Below are positions 36,223 to 44,556 of a stretch of 64,000 bases of DNA, in pieces. This DNA is from an uncultured Kocuria sp. (GTDB lineage: Bacteria > Actinomycetota > Actinomycetes > Actinomycetales > Micrococcaceae): NCBI RefSeq assembly GCF_947500125.1, contig NZ_CANMRA010000012.1, forward strand, positions 1 through 64,000, written 5' to 3'. Made by a program: the position numbers and the translations under genes. The notes under the pieces were generated by a model. That model saw only the letters and a list, made by a program, of their open reading frames with translations. It ran no database searches and was not told where the DNA came from. Each line of letters starts with the position of its first letter. Position 1 is the first letter of the stretch.

Positions 36223-37785
36223 TCAGCGCCGCCGGCGCAGCGTCCGCAGCGTCTCGCCCACGAGCCGGCGCTCGGGGGCCCGCAGCGCGACGAGTCCGAG
36301 CAGGTAGGTCCCGCCCACGACGGCGGCGCAGAGCGCCGCGAGCACCAACGACGGCAGCGCGGGCAGCGCCTCCCGCGCGACCAGGCCCGCTGTTCCCGCG
36401 ACGGCCGCCAGCGCCAGCGCCCGGACCACCAGGGCCGTCGTCGCCCGGGCGTCCAGCCCGGCGTGCCGCCGGTGCAGCAACCACGCGTTGAGCAACGCCG
36501 CGACGACCAGGGACGCGGTCGTGGCCGCCGCGATGCCGGCGAGGCCCAGCACGGGGGCCAGGACGAGGTCGCCCACCACGTTGACGACCATCGCCAGCAC
36601 CGCCACGACCACCGGCCCCCGGGAGTCGCCGAGGGCGTAGGAGGCGCGGACCACCACCTGGCGGAAGCCGAGGGCGAGCAGGGCCGGCGCGTACCAGGCG
36701 ACCGCGGTGGCCGTCGCCGCGACGTCCCCGGCGTCGAACGCGCCGTGGCCGAAGGCCGTGGCGACGAGGGGCCCGGCGGCGACCACGAACACCGCGCACA
36801 CCGGGGCGAGCACCGTGACGACCACGGACAGCCCGCGGTTCACGAGCCGCCGCAGCTCGGGGCGGTCGTCCGCGGCGGCGCCCAGGGCCGGGTACAGGGG
36901 GACGAGCAGCGCGGCGATGACGATGGTCTCCGGCAGGTCGACCAGGCGCCAGCCGTAGGTCAGGGCCGTGATCGTGCCGTCGTCGAGGGTGGAGCCCACC
37001 GCGCGGTCGACGAGGGTGTTGATGTTCACCACGGCGTTGCCCACCAGCATGGGCGGCACGAGCCGGGCGATCTCCCGGAAGCCGGGGTCCCGCAGCTCCC
37101 ACCGCGGCCGGAGCCGGGTGCCGAGCGCCCGCACCGGGGGCACCTGCATCAGCAGCCGCGCCGCGGAGCCCACCACGTAGCCCACGGCGAGCGCCGAGAT
37201 CCCGTACCGGGGCCCGAACAGGCCCGCCGCGGCGATCATGACGAGGTTGAACGGGACGCCCTGCAGGGAGGACCACGCGAAACGGCCGTGCGCCTGCACG
37301 AGGGAGGCGAGCAGGTCGGTGCCGGCCACGAGCACCGTCGCGACGAGCACGATCCGGGTGAGCGAGGCGGCCGTGGCGGTCTGGGCGTCGTCGAACCCGG
37401 GGGCGAGCAGGGTCGTCACCGGTTCCGCGAGCAGACCCGTCACCACGGCGGCCAGGCCGAGGACCACCACGGTGACGGTGAGGGAGACCTCGAAGCCGCG
37501 GTGACCGCGGCACCCCGTGCCGTCCGCGCGCTCTCGGGCCGCCTCCCGGGAGGTCACCGGGGTCACGGAGCGGGCCATGGCCCAGGCGAGCAGGCCGAGG
37601 ACGACGTTCAGCACGCCCTGGGCCACGAGCCACGCGTCGAGCTCGGCGCCGGCGCCGAAGACCGCGCCGACGACGACGTCCCGGAGGAAGCCGAGGACGG
37701 TGGAGACGGCGGTCAGCCCGGTCACGAGCACCGCGGCGCGGGCGATGCTCCACCGCCCGCCCGGTCCACCCACGGCTCCCGCCAC
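36223..37785 (-). CDS. murJ: MurJ/MviN-family lipid II flippase
   Basis: 520 residues with about 14 membrane helices evenly spread. The N-terminal GFLRDVVVGAVFGAGAELDAWLVAQ matches the MurJ start, and later helices hold the basic and acidic residues typical of the MOP superfamily (LVPPMLVGNAVVNINTLVDRAVGS). The family moves lipid-linked peptidoglycan precursors across the membrane. It is shorter than mycobacterial MurJ and lacks the C-terminal pseudokinase domain. The divergent FemX-type gene fits a peptidoglycan context. A longer frame past the stop enters the 8-bp repeat and is not used. Confidence 0.85.
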   Translation of the reverse strand: MAGAVGGPGGRWSIARAAVLVTGLTAVSTVLGFLRDVVVGAVFGAGAELDAWLVAQGVLNVVLGLLAWAMARSVTPVTSREAARERADGTGCRGHRGFEVSLTVTVVVLGLAAVVTGLLAEPVTTLLAPGFDDAQTATAASLTRIVLVATVLVAGTDLLASLVQAHGRFAWSSLQGVPFNLVMIAAAGLFGPRYGISALAVGYVVGSAARLLMQVPPVRALGTRLRPRWELRDPGFREIARLVPPMLVGNAVVNINTLVDRAVGSTLDDGTITALTYGWRLVDLPETIVIAALLVPLYPALGAAADDRPELRRLVNRGLSVVVTVLAPVCAVFVVAAGPLVATAFGHGAFDAGDVAATATAVAWYAPALLALGFRQVVVRASYALGDSRGPVVVAVLAMVVNVVGDLVLAPVLGLAGIAAATTASLVVAALLNAWLLHRRHAGLDARATTALVVRALALAAVAGTAGLVAREALPALPSLVLAALCAAVVGGTYLLGLVALRAPERRLVGETLRTLRRRR

Positions 37786-37890
37786 CTCCCTGGTCCGGAC
37801 CGCCCCGGGGATCGGTGCGGGCTCCGTCTGGTGCGAGCCGCGGACCTGCCGGTGCGAACCGCCTGAACAGAATACACAGCACGGTTCCCG

Positions 37891-37940
37891 GGACTGTCCG
37901 GGACTGTCCGGGACTGTGCAGGACCGTCCGGGGCCGCCCG
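37891..37940. repeat. 10-bp tandem repeat, five decaying copies
   Basis: GGACTGTCCG occurs twice exactly, followed by GGACTGTGCA, GGACCGTCCG and GGGCCGCCCG. The period equals one DNA turn, so it could be an array of protein sites between two promoters, or simple slippage. Confidence 0.8.
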
Positions 37941-38019
37941 GGATCCGGCTCGGCGGACGCGATGCCCGGGGCGTGGGTGCCGCCCGGCACGGCTCAGAGG
38001 CCGCTCAGGCCCACGCGGT

Positions 38020-38025
38020 TAGACT
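38020..38025 (+). promoter_or_regulatory. Candidate -10 box (TAGACT) of the FemX-type gene
   Basis: GGTTAGACTG at 38018-38027 fits the actinobacterial -10 consensus, with a start about 65 nt before the ATG. Confidence 0.4.
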
Positions 38026-38095
38026 GACCGGGGCCGGCCCCCGCCGGCGCACCGGTCCGCCGGCCGTCCCCGGCCGGTCCGCCCCGACGACCCCG

Positions 38096-39193
38096 ATGAT
38101 TGAGAGAGCCTTGCGAGAGTTCACCGCACGCTTCGCCACCGCCCAGGAGATCGCCGACTGGGACACCCACGTCACGGCGAACCCCCACGGCGGCAACATG
38201 CTGCAGTCCGCGTCCTTCGCGGACGTCAAGGCGGACCACGGCTGGCGGCCCCTGCACCTCGTGCACGAGCCCGCCGACGGCGGGCAGGCGTCCTACAACC
38301 TCGTCCTCGAGAAGCCGGTGCCCGCCCTCGGCAAGCTCTGGTACATGATCAAGGGTCCCGACGTCGCCTCCGTCGACGACATCCCCGGGATCGCGGCGGC
38401 CAGCGCCCGGCTCGTGGCCGAGCAGCGGCTGAACGTGTTCGCGATCAAGATCGAGCCGGACGTCCTGGACTCCGACTACGCCCGGGGAGTGCTCGCGCGG
38501 GCCGGGCTGAAGAAGTCCTTCAACATCCAGCCCAACGACTCCACCGCGATCCTCGACACCGACCGGGACGAGGAGGCCGTGCTGAAGTCCCTGCACTCCC
38601 GCGGGCGCAACGCCGTCCGGCGGGCCCTGCGCGAGGGCTGCACGGTCGAACGGGTCGAGCTCACCGAGCAGAACATGCGCCGGATGTACGCGCTCATGGA
38701 CACCGTGGGACAGGGAGACGCGAACGTGAACCTGCGCTCCTACGAGTACTACGCGAAGTTCTGGACGGCGTTCGAGCAGGCCGGTCAGGGCCGGCTGTAC
38801 TTCACCTACGAGGACGGCGAGCCCTCCGTGGGGGCCTACGTCATCGCCTACGGGAACAAGGGCACCTACAAGGACGGCGGCTCGAAGCCCCGGCGCCGCC
38901 AGTACGGTGACTCCCACCTGCTCCAGTGGACCGCGATCACGGACCTCATGCGGGACCACGGGATCGTCGAGTACGACTTCTGCGGCACCCCGCCGAGCGA
39001 TCAGCTCAAGAACAAGGAGCACCCCTACTACGGGCTGGGCCTGTTCAAGACGAGCTTCACCAAGACCGTGGTCGACTTCGTGGGCGTCCACGACCAGGTC
39101 CTGAGCCCCGCCAAGTACGCGCTCTGGACGAACGTGGCCGAGAAGGTCCAGCGCCAGCTGTGGGTCCGCCGCACGGGCCAGCCCTTCTACTGA
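38096..39193 (+). CDS. FemX/FemAB-type peptidoglycan interpeptide-bridge aminoacyltransferase
   Basis: 365 residues from ATG 38096; a TTG at 38111 with GAGAGAG before it is an alternative. Two GNAT-like halves are seen. HGGNMLQSASFADVKADHGW near the N-terminus and LHSRGRNAVRRALREG in the middle match FemAB; YGDSHLLQWTAITDL and YDFCGTPPSDQ fit the C-terminal half, and YYGLGLFKTSF is the usual end motif. These enzymes add amino acids from aminoacyl-tRNA to the lysine of lipid II. Micrococcaceae commonly have Lys-Ala type bridges, so alanine is a likely substrate, by inference. It is divergent from murJ. Confidence 0.85.
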   Translation: MIERALREFTARFATAQEIADWDTHVTANPHGGNMLQSASFADVKADHGWRPLHLVHEPADGGQASYNLVLEKPVPALGKLWYMIKGPDVASVDDIPGIAAASARLVAEQRLNVFAIKIEPDVLDSDYARGVLARAGLKKSFNIQPNDSTAILDTDRDEEAVLKSLHSRGRNAVRRALREGCTVERVELTEQNMRRMYALMDTVGQGDANVNLRSYEYYAKFWTAFEQAGQGRLYFTYEDGEPSVGAYVIAYGNKGTYKDGGSKPRRRQYGDSHLLQWTAITDLMRDHGIVEYDFCGTPPSDQLKNKEHPYYGLGLFKTSFTKTVVDFVGVHDQVLSPAKYALWTNVAEKVQRQLWVRRTGQPFY

Positions 39194-39194
39194 C

Positions 39195-39224
39195 CCGACC
39201 CCGACCCCGACCCCGACCCCGACT
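39195..39224. repeat. 6-bp tandem repeat, five copies
   Basis: CCGACC repeats from just after the FemX stop, with the last copy CCGACT, followed by a degenerate copy. It is in the 88-nt gap before the ThrE gene and not in a coding frame. Confidence 0.75.
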
Positions 39225-39281
39225 CAGACCCCGACCGCCCGCCGGGCCCCCGCTCCCGCGCCACGGAAGGAGGAACACCGC

Positions 39282-41234
39282 GTGGTGACCGACCAGCGCG
39301 CCCCCCTGCGACCGTTCGCCGCCTACCCCTCGTCGGACGGGGGCGAGGAGCCCGACCTCCACGTCGTCGAGCCGTTCGGGCCCGGCGGGGACACGACCCT
39401 CACGGGCGCCGCCCGCCCCGTCGCCCGGCACGGTGCGGGCCTGCCCGCGGTGCGCCCCACCGAGGCCCAGGCCCTCCACGCCCGGCGCCGCGCCGGGACC
39501 GCCGTGCCCGACGTGGTGCCCGACGGGCCGCAGGCGCTGCCCGTCCTCAGCACGGGCCAGATCCGCCGGCACGGGGAGACCCCCGAGCCGGAGCAGCGCC
39601 GGGAGCCCCTCACGGCCGCCGAGACCGTGCCCCTCGCGGCGTCGGCCCGCCGGCGGCGCCGCACCGACACGGTCCCCGTCTCCCGACCGGAGACGACGAC
39701 GATCGGCCCCCTCACGGCTCCCGGCAAGAGCTCCGACCGGATGCAGCGGGGCGCGTACCCGTCCACCCGGGCGCAGGGGACCCGGCCCGGCGGGCGCGCA
39801 CGGCTGCGCTCCATCCTGCAGGGGGAGGCCGCCCCGACCGCCCCCATGCGCGTGGTGGAACGGCTCAACGCCTCGCCCTTCGCCAACCTGCGCCGATTCG
39901 GGGAGTCCACCAGCCGACAGGCCCGGCGCACCCTGAACTTCGCGCTGCGGCTCGCGGAGACGATGTTCCACTACGGCGCGGACGCCCTCGACGTCGAGAA
40001 CGCCATCATCGCGGTGTGCGCCACCTACGGGGTCGAGAACGTCGAGGTGGACATCACCAACCAGGCGGTGACGATCAACTACATCGCCGACGACCAGCCG
40101 GACGGCGGGGACACCCGCACCCGCGAGGACGTCTTCAACGATCCGGACACCAACAGCCACACGGTCATGCGGGTCGTGCGCTCCTGGACGGACAACTACG
40201 CGGGCCTGGCCGAGACGCACCAGCTCGTCGCGGACATCACGGGCGGGGAGATGCCCCGCGGAGAGGCGGAGCGGCGTCTCGAGGCGATCAACGCCAAGCC
40301 CAAGCCCTATCCGCGGTGGATGGTGCGCGCCGCCACGGCCGCCGCGGCGATGGCCATCACCGCCGGCATCGGCGGCGGTGTCCTGGGCGCGCTCGTCGCC
40401 GGCCTGTCCTCGATCCTCAACCAGATCGTGGCGCACCGGCTGGGCACCTGGCGGATCCCCGAGTTCTTCACCATGGCCGCCCAGTCCGGGATCCTCACCA
40501 CGATGGCGCTGTTGCTGTCCTGGGGCGGTGTCGACCTGTCCCCGACACGGGTCATCGCGGGCGGGATCATCCTGCTCCTGCCCACCACCCGCATGGTCTC
40601 CACCATGCAGGACGCGATCAACGGCTTCCCGGTCACGGCGGCCGGGCGGCTGCTGTCCACGTCGATGGCGTTCCTCGGCATCGTCGCCGGCATCGCCGGG
40701 GGCATCTCCATCGCCGGCTACGCCGGCATGCCGCGGGTCGACGTCTCGCAGAGCACCTTCGACCCGGTGAGCCCGCTGACCAATGCCGTGTTCATGCTGA
40801 TCGCCACCGGTCTCATCGCGGTCACGATGCAGACCAAGCCGCGCCACGTGCTCTCCACCGTGGGCGCCGCCCTCGGCGGCCTCGTGGTCTACCACACCGG
40901 CATGGCCGCCGGTGTGGGGGCCCGCCTGGACACGGCGCTCGCGGCGGTCACGAGCGGGTGCGTGGCGACCGTGCTCGCGGCCCGGCACCGGATCCCGCAG
41001 CTGGTCCTGGCGATCCCCGCGATGACGTTCCTGCTGCCCGGGCTGTCCATCTTCCGCGGCATGTACACCATCACCGTGGAGACGGACACCTACGGCCCCG
41101 GGATCGTGGGGCTCGTCAACGCGATGGCCTCGATCGTGGCCCTGGCCTCCGGGGTGGTGCTCGGCAAGTACCTCATGCGCCCCTTCGTGGGACATCTCAA
41201 CGGCACCAGCTCCCGGCGCAACCGGCGCCGCTGA
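39282..41234 (+). CDS. Threonine/serine exporter family protein (ThrE-like)
   Basis: 650 residues from GTG 39282 (or the next GTG), with GGAAGGAGGAA upstream. The first 185 residues are hydrophilic, Arg/Pro-rich and probably cytoplasmic. Residues about 205-340 form the PF06738 domain (FALRLAETMFHYGADALDVENAI), then about ten membrane helices cover 345-640, including the ThrE_2 half (HRIPQLVLAIPAMTFLLPGLSIFRGMY). The family exports threonine and serine using the proton gradient. The long N-terminal tail is larger than in Corynebacterium ThrE. It is 88 nt after the FemX gene. Confidence 0.88.
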   Translation: MVTDQRAPLRPFAAYPSSDGGEEPDLHVVEPFGPGGDTTLTGAARPVARHGAGLPAVRPTEAQALHARRRAGTAVPDVVPDGPQALPVLSTGQIRRHGETPEPEQRREPLTAAETVPLAASARRRRRTDTVPVSRPETTTIGPLTAPGKSSDRMQRGAYPSTRAQGTRPGGRARLRSILQGEAAPTAPMRVVERLNASPFANLRRFGESTSRQARRTLNFALRLAETMFHYGADALDVENAIIAVCATYGVENVEVDITNQAVTINYIADDQPDGGDTRTREDVFNDPDTNSHTVMRVVRSWTDNYAGLAETHQLVADITGGEMPRGEAERRLEAINAKPKPYPRWMVRAATAAAAMAITAGIGGGVLGALVAGLSSILNQIVAHRLGTWRIPEFFTMAAQSGILTTMALLLSWGGVDLSPTRVIAGGIILLLPTTRMVSTMQDAINGFPVTAAGRLLSTSMAFLGIVAGIAGGISIAGYAGMPRVDVSQSTFDPVSPLTNAVFMLIATGLIAVTMQTKPRHVLSTVGAALGGLVVYHTGMAAGVGARLDTALAAVTSGCVATVLAARHRIPQLVLAIPAMTFLLPGLSIFRGMYTITVETDTYGPGIVGLVNAMASIVALASGVVLGKYLMRPFVGHLNGTSSRRNRRR

Positions 41235-41296
41235 CCCGGCCGACACCGGGCGGAGGCATCGGCCCGGGTCGGATCGTCGGGGTCGGAGCGTCAGGG

Positions 41297-43189
41297 TCAG
41301 AACGGCGGTGGGTCGTCCAAGGACACGAGGTCGTGGAGGCCCAGGACACCGGGAGCCGGGCCGCGCTCCGTCCGCACCCCCTCGAGCGGTGGTGGATCCG
41401 GCCAGGGTGAGCGGAAGTCCGGCGACGCGGCGGTCGGCGACCCGGGCGTCGGTGATCCGGGCGTCGGTGATCCGGGCGTCGGCGATCCGGACGACGACGC
41501 CGGCGGTGGGGGAGCAGCGACAGGCACGTCGTCGTGGATGCGGAGCGGGGAGAGCACGGGGTGATGGTGCTCCTGGGGATAGGTCACGTGGACACGTCCT
41601 GCCGGTGAGGTCCACTCCAGGACGCCCTCCTGGGCCCGCGGGTCTCGGTGGCGGACCTGCCAGCGTCCGAGCGGGCCGTGCCGGTGCTTGAGGACGTGGT
41701 GGTGGCGGCACAGGTGGGCGAGGTTGCCCGCGGCGGTCGGCCCGCCGTCGACCCAGGCCACGGTGTGGTCGAGGTCGCAGCGCTCGGCCCGGCGGCGGCA
41801 CCCGGGGAACCGGCAGGTGCCGTCCCTCGCGCGCAGCCGGCGCCTGAGATCGGCCGGCACGGTGTAGGTGGTGCGGTCGTGGTCCAGGACTGTGCCGGTG
41901 ACCGGGTGGGTGAGGATTCTCGACCACGACCCGGCGCCGGCGGCGATCCGCTCGGCCAGGCTCACCGGGATCGGTCCGTAGCCGGCCAGTTCCGCGCAGC
42001 CCGAGGCCCTCGCCGGCCCCCGAGCTCCGGGGAGCCCGTCGGCGTTCGGTGATCCGCCGGGGAGTCCGTCGGCGCTCGGCGACCCGCCGGTGAGCCCGTC
42101 GGTGCTCGGTGACCCGCTGGGGAGTCCGCCGCCGGGCGTCTGTGCGCTGTCTTCCAGCAGGGCGAGCACGGGCACGGTGACCGTGACGTGGCCGCGGATC
42201 CCGCGCAGGTGCTCGGGCATCAGGGCGGGCTCACCGTCCAGCAGCAGCGAAGCGAGCACGTCCGCGCGCAGCTGCCCGGCCGTGCGTGGTCCGCCGTCCC
42301 CGTAGCCCTGGTCGCAGTCCTCGCAGAGACCTCCGCAGCGATCCCCGCAGAGACCCTCCTGGTGTTCTCGGCCGATGCCCTGGCCACCGCCAGCAGACTC
42401 CGGCACGTCGGGTCGCGGCCCGTGCGGCTCCACGCGGGCGGCGATGGAGGTGAGACGGTCGTGAACGGCGTGGGCGGTGGCCGCGTCCAGGAGCGCGCAC
42501 AGCCGCGCCATGCCGTCCTCCTCGGGTTCCACCCACACCCTGCGTCCCCGGTGGGCCACCCGGTGACGCGCCTCCTCGGACCCGGCCAGCAGCCGAGCCC
42601 GCCGCCGCCGGGCCAGCGCCCGGAGCTGCGCCGCGGTGACTGTCTCCGCCTTCTCCAGCAGCTCGTCCAGGACGCGGGCCACAGCCTCGCCGGGTGCCCA
42701 CCGCTCGGGCGGCCGGTCGGCCGCACCCACCAGGTCCCGCCACAGGTCCGCGATCACCTCGGCCTGCCGCAGGGCGATCGCCCCGGACTCGAGGGCTTCG
42801 AGGACCCGGGGCAGGTGCTCCGCCAGCAGGACCGCGTTCTCCACCCGCCGCACCGCCGTGCCCACCGGCAGCCGCAGGGCCGGGCCGATCTCATCGGCCA
42901 CGTCCAGGACCGTGCGCTTCTCCGGTTCCGGAAGGTCCTGCCCGAGCGCACGGGTGTGCCGATGGGACCAGCGTGCCTGAGCCACCCGCCGCTGCTCGTG
43001 AGCCTGCTCCTGCAGCTGCCACATCCGGTGGATCACCCGCAGCTGCCGACCCGCGGCCCGGGCCTCCGCCCGGGCGTCCTCCACCAGCTCCGCCACGGCA
43101 CCGGCGTACTCGCGGTCGATCCCGGCCGCGGCCGTGCCCTCCTGGCGGACCACCTCCAGGTTCCACGGCCGACCGTCGGTAATGGTCAT
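41297..43189 (-). CDS. 13E12-repeat family DUF222/HNH endonuclease
   Basis: 630 residues from ATG 43189. DUF222 covers about 25-370, and the HNH domain about 470-530 with CRFPGCRRRAERCDLDHTVAW, then HLCRHHH, the metal and catalytic His pattern. Such genes are multi-copy in Actinobacteria and their role is unclear; some act as mobile or recombination-linked endonucleases. Three oddities: a Cys cluster inside DUF222 (GLCGDRCGGLCEDCD), a repeated GSPSADGLPG segment before the HNH, and GSPTP repeats near the C-terminus from a 15-bp DNA repeat. An inverted repeat lies upstream at 43204-43230. Confidence 0.85.
   Translation of the reverse strand: MTITDGRPWNLEVVRQEGTAAAGIDREYAGAVAELVEDARAEARAAGRQLRVIHRMWQLQEQAHEQRRVAQARWSHRHTRALGQDLPEPEKRTVLDVADEIGPALRLPVGTAVRRVENAVLLAEHLPRVLEALESGAIALRQAEVIADLWRDLVGAADRPPERWAPGEAVARVLDELLEKAETVTAAQLRALARRRRARLLAGSEEARHRVAHRGRRVWVEPEEDGMARLCALLDAATAHAVHDRLTSIAARVEPHGPRPDVPESAGGGQGIGREHQEGLCGDRCGGLCEDCDQGYGDGGPRTAGQLRADVLASLLLDGEPALMPEHLRGIRGHVTVTVPVLALLEDSAQTPGGGLPSGSPSTDGLTGGSPSADGLPGGSPNADGLPGARGPARASGCAELAGYGPIPVSLAERIAAGAGSWSRILTHPVTGTVLDHDRTTYTVPADLRRRLRARDGTCRFPGCRRRAERCDLDHTVAWVDGGPTAAGNLAHLCRHHHVLKHRHGPLGRWQVRHRDPRAQEGVLEWTSPAGRVHVTYPQEHHHPVLSPLRIHDDVPVAAPPPPASSSGSPTPGSPTPGSPTPGSPTAASPDFRSPWPDPPPLEGVRTERGPAPGVLGLHDLVSLDDPPPF
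41433..41492 (-). repeat. 15-bp coding tandem repeat, four copies (GSPTP)
   Basis: GTCGGTGATCCGGGC is tandem four times with few changes, giving GSPTP units in the C-terminal tail of the HNH protein. It preserves the reading frame. Confidence 0.8.
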
Positions 43190-43203
43190 GCCCCATGGTC
43201 TCC

Positions 43204-43230
43204 ACCAGGTCCGACACCACAAGACCTGGT
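43204..43230. promoter_or_regulatory. Inverted repeat upstream of the HNH gene
   Basis: ACCAGGTC-N11-GACCTGGT, perfect 8-bp arms, 15 nt upstream of the minus-strand start codon in the divergent gap. It could be an operator or a leader hairpin. Confidence 0.4.
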
Positions 43231-43368
43231 CTCACGACGTGCCCCGTCGCGGCCCGCTTCCCATCATCGGTTCACCGTGCCTGCCCGACGACGAGGACGC
43301 GGCCGTGGGCGACCGATGACCGGTGTCGGGTCGTTGGCAGGAGCGCCGACCGTGAAGCATCATGGGGG

Positions 43369-44490
43369 ATGATCACGGATCCTTCCCACTCCACGGGACG
43401 AGCTGCGGGTAAGACCATGACGGCGGTGGTCACGACCGGCGTCGGCGGCTACGACCGGCTCGTCGTCTCCCAGGTGCCCGTCCCCGTGCCGGGCGACGGT
43501 GAGGTGCTGGTGCGCGTCTTGGCGGCCGGCATGAACAACACCGAGATCAACACCCGGCTCGGCTGGTACTCGTCGTCGGTGACGGCAGGGACCAACGATG
43601 CGTCCGAGAACGTCGCCGGGGACGCCTCGACGCGGCCGGACGGGGGCTGGAACGCGGTCACTCCGTTTCCCCTGATCCAGGGCGCGGACTGCTGCGGTCG
43701 GATCGTCGCCGTCGGTAGCGGCGGCGACGAGTCCGTTCTCGGGGCACGGGTGCTGGTCCGACCCTGCATGCGCACGCAGGGGTTCTCCTCGTGGGACACC
43801 ATCTGGCTGGGGTCGGACGTCGACGGAGCATTTGCGCAGTTCGTCGCCGTCCCGGCGCACGAGGTCTTCCCCGTCGACTGCGACTGGAGCGACGCGGAGC
43901 TCGCGACGGTCCCGTGCGCCTACGGGACGGCGGAGAACATGGTCCGCCGCGCCGGGATCACCGCGGGGGCACGGGTCCTGGTGACCGGCGCCTCGGGTGG
44001 CGTCGGATCGGCCGTGGTGCAGCTCGCCAAGCGACGCGGAGCCCATGTCGTCGGCATGGCCGGTGACGCCAAGCAGGACCAGGTCCGCGCCCTCGGCGCC
44101 GACGAGGTCATCGGACGCAGCGATCCTCTGGGCGTGCTGGGCGCGGACAGCGTCGACGTCGTGATCGACAACGTGGCCGGCCCCGGTTTCCCGGCGATGC
44201 TCGGGCTCCTCAGGAGGGGCGGGACGTACGTCTCGTCCGGCGCCATCGGCGGCCCCGTCGTCGAACTCGACATGCGCACCTTCTATCTGAAGGACCTCAC
44301 CCTGATCGGGTGCACGGCGTGGGACGAAGAGGTGTTTCCGGACGTCGTCTCGTACATCGAGCGCGGAGAGGTCCGGCCTCTCCTGGCCCAGGTCTTCCCG
44401 CTCGAGCGGATCGCGGCCGCCCAGAGGGCGTTTCTCGACAGGGCGCACGTCGGCAATTTCGTCTTGGTTCCGCCCGGTCCCGAGTCCTGA
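43369..44490 (+). CDS. MDR-superfamily zinc-type alcohol dehydrogenase/quinone oxidoreductase-like
   Basis: 373 residues from ATG 43369; an ATG at 43417 (MTAVVTTGVGGYD) is an alternative. The GroES-like N-half has LAAGMNNTEINTRLG and ADCCGRIVAVG; the Rossmann half has VLVTGASGGVGSAVVQLAKRRGAHVVG as the NADP loop. The four-Cys structural zinc cluster is absent, so it is closer to the quinone-oxidoreductase branch. Substrate is unknown. No partner gene is adjacent; it is convergent with the siderophore-interacting protein gene, 66 nt apart. Confidence 0.78.
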   Translation: MITDPSHSTGRAAGKTMTAVVTTGVGGYDRLVVSQVPVPVPGDGEVLVRVLAAGMNNTEINTRLGWYSSSVTAGTNDASENVAGDASTRPDGGWNAVTPFPLIQGADCCGRIVAVGSGGDESVLGARVLVRPCMRTQGFSSWDTIWLGSDVDGAFAQFVAVPAHEVFPVDCDWSDAELATVPCAYGTAENMVRRAGITAGARVLVTGASGGVGSAVVQLAKRRGAHVVGMAGDAKQDQVRALGADEVIGRSDPLGVLGADSVDVVIDNVAGPGFPAMLGLLRRGGTYVSSGAIGGPVVELDMRTFYLKDLTLIGCTAWDEEVFPDVVSYIERGEVRPLLAQVFPLERIAAAQRAFLDRAHVGNFVLVPPGPES

Positions 44491-44556
44491 ACCCCGCCGA
44501 CCGAGGTGCGTCGGACCCCGGCCCCGCACCGTGATCGCCGTCGTCCCGCGTCCGGG

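Larger units (their letters stand above)
37786..38095. other. 310-nt divergent gap between murJ and the FemX-type gene
   Basis: It holds a 10-bp tandem repeat at 37891-37940, a TATTCT -10 candidate for murJ on the minus strand near 37871 and a TAGACT -10 for the FemX gene at 38020. No gene is supported. Confidence 0.5.

Noticed and set aside
36068..37990. A 640-residue frame running antisense-wise through murJ and beyond both ends
   Set aside because: The 520-residue frame at 36223-37785 has the conserved MurJ start and membrane helices; the longer one is another frame.
42188..43372. 394-residue plus-strand frame opposite the HNH gene
   Set aside because: No ribosome site and no recognisable domain; the minus-strand gene has DUF222 and HNH motifs.
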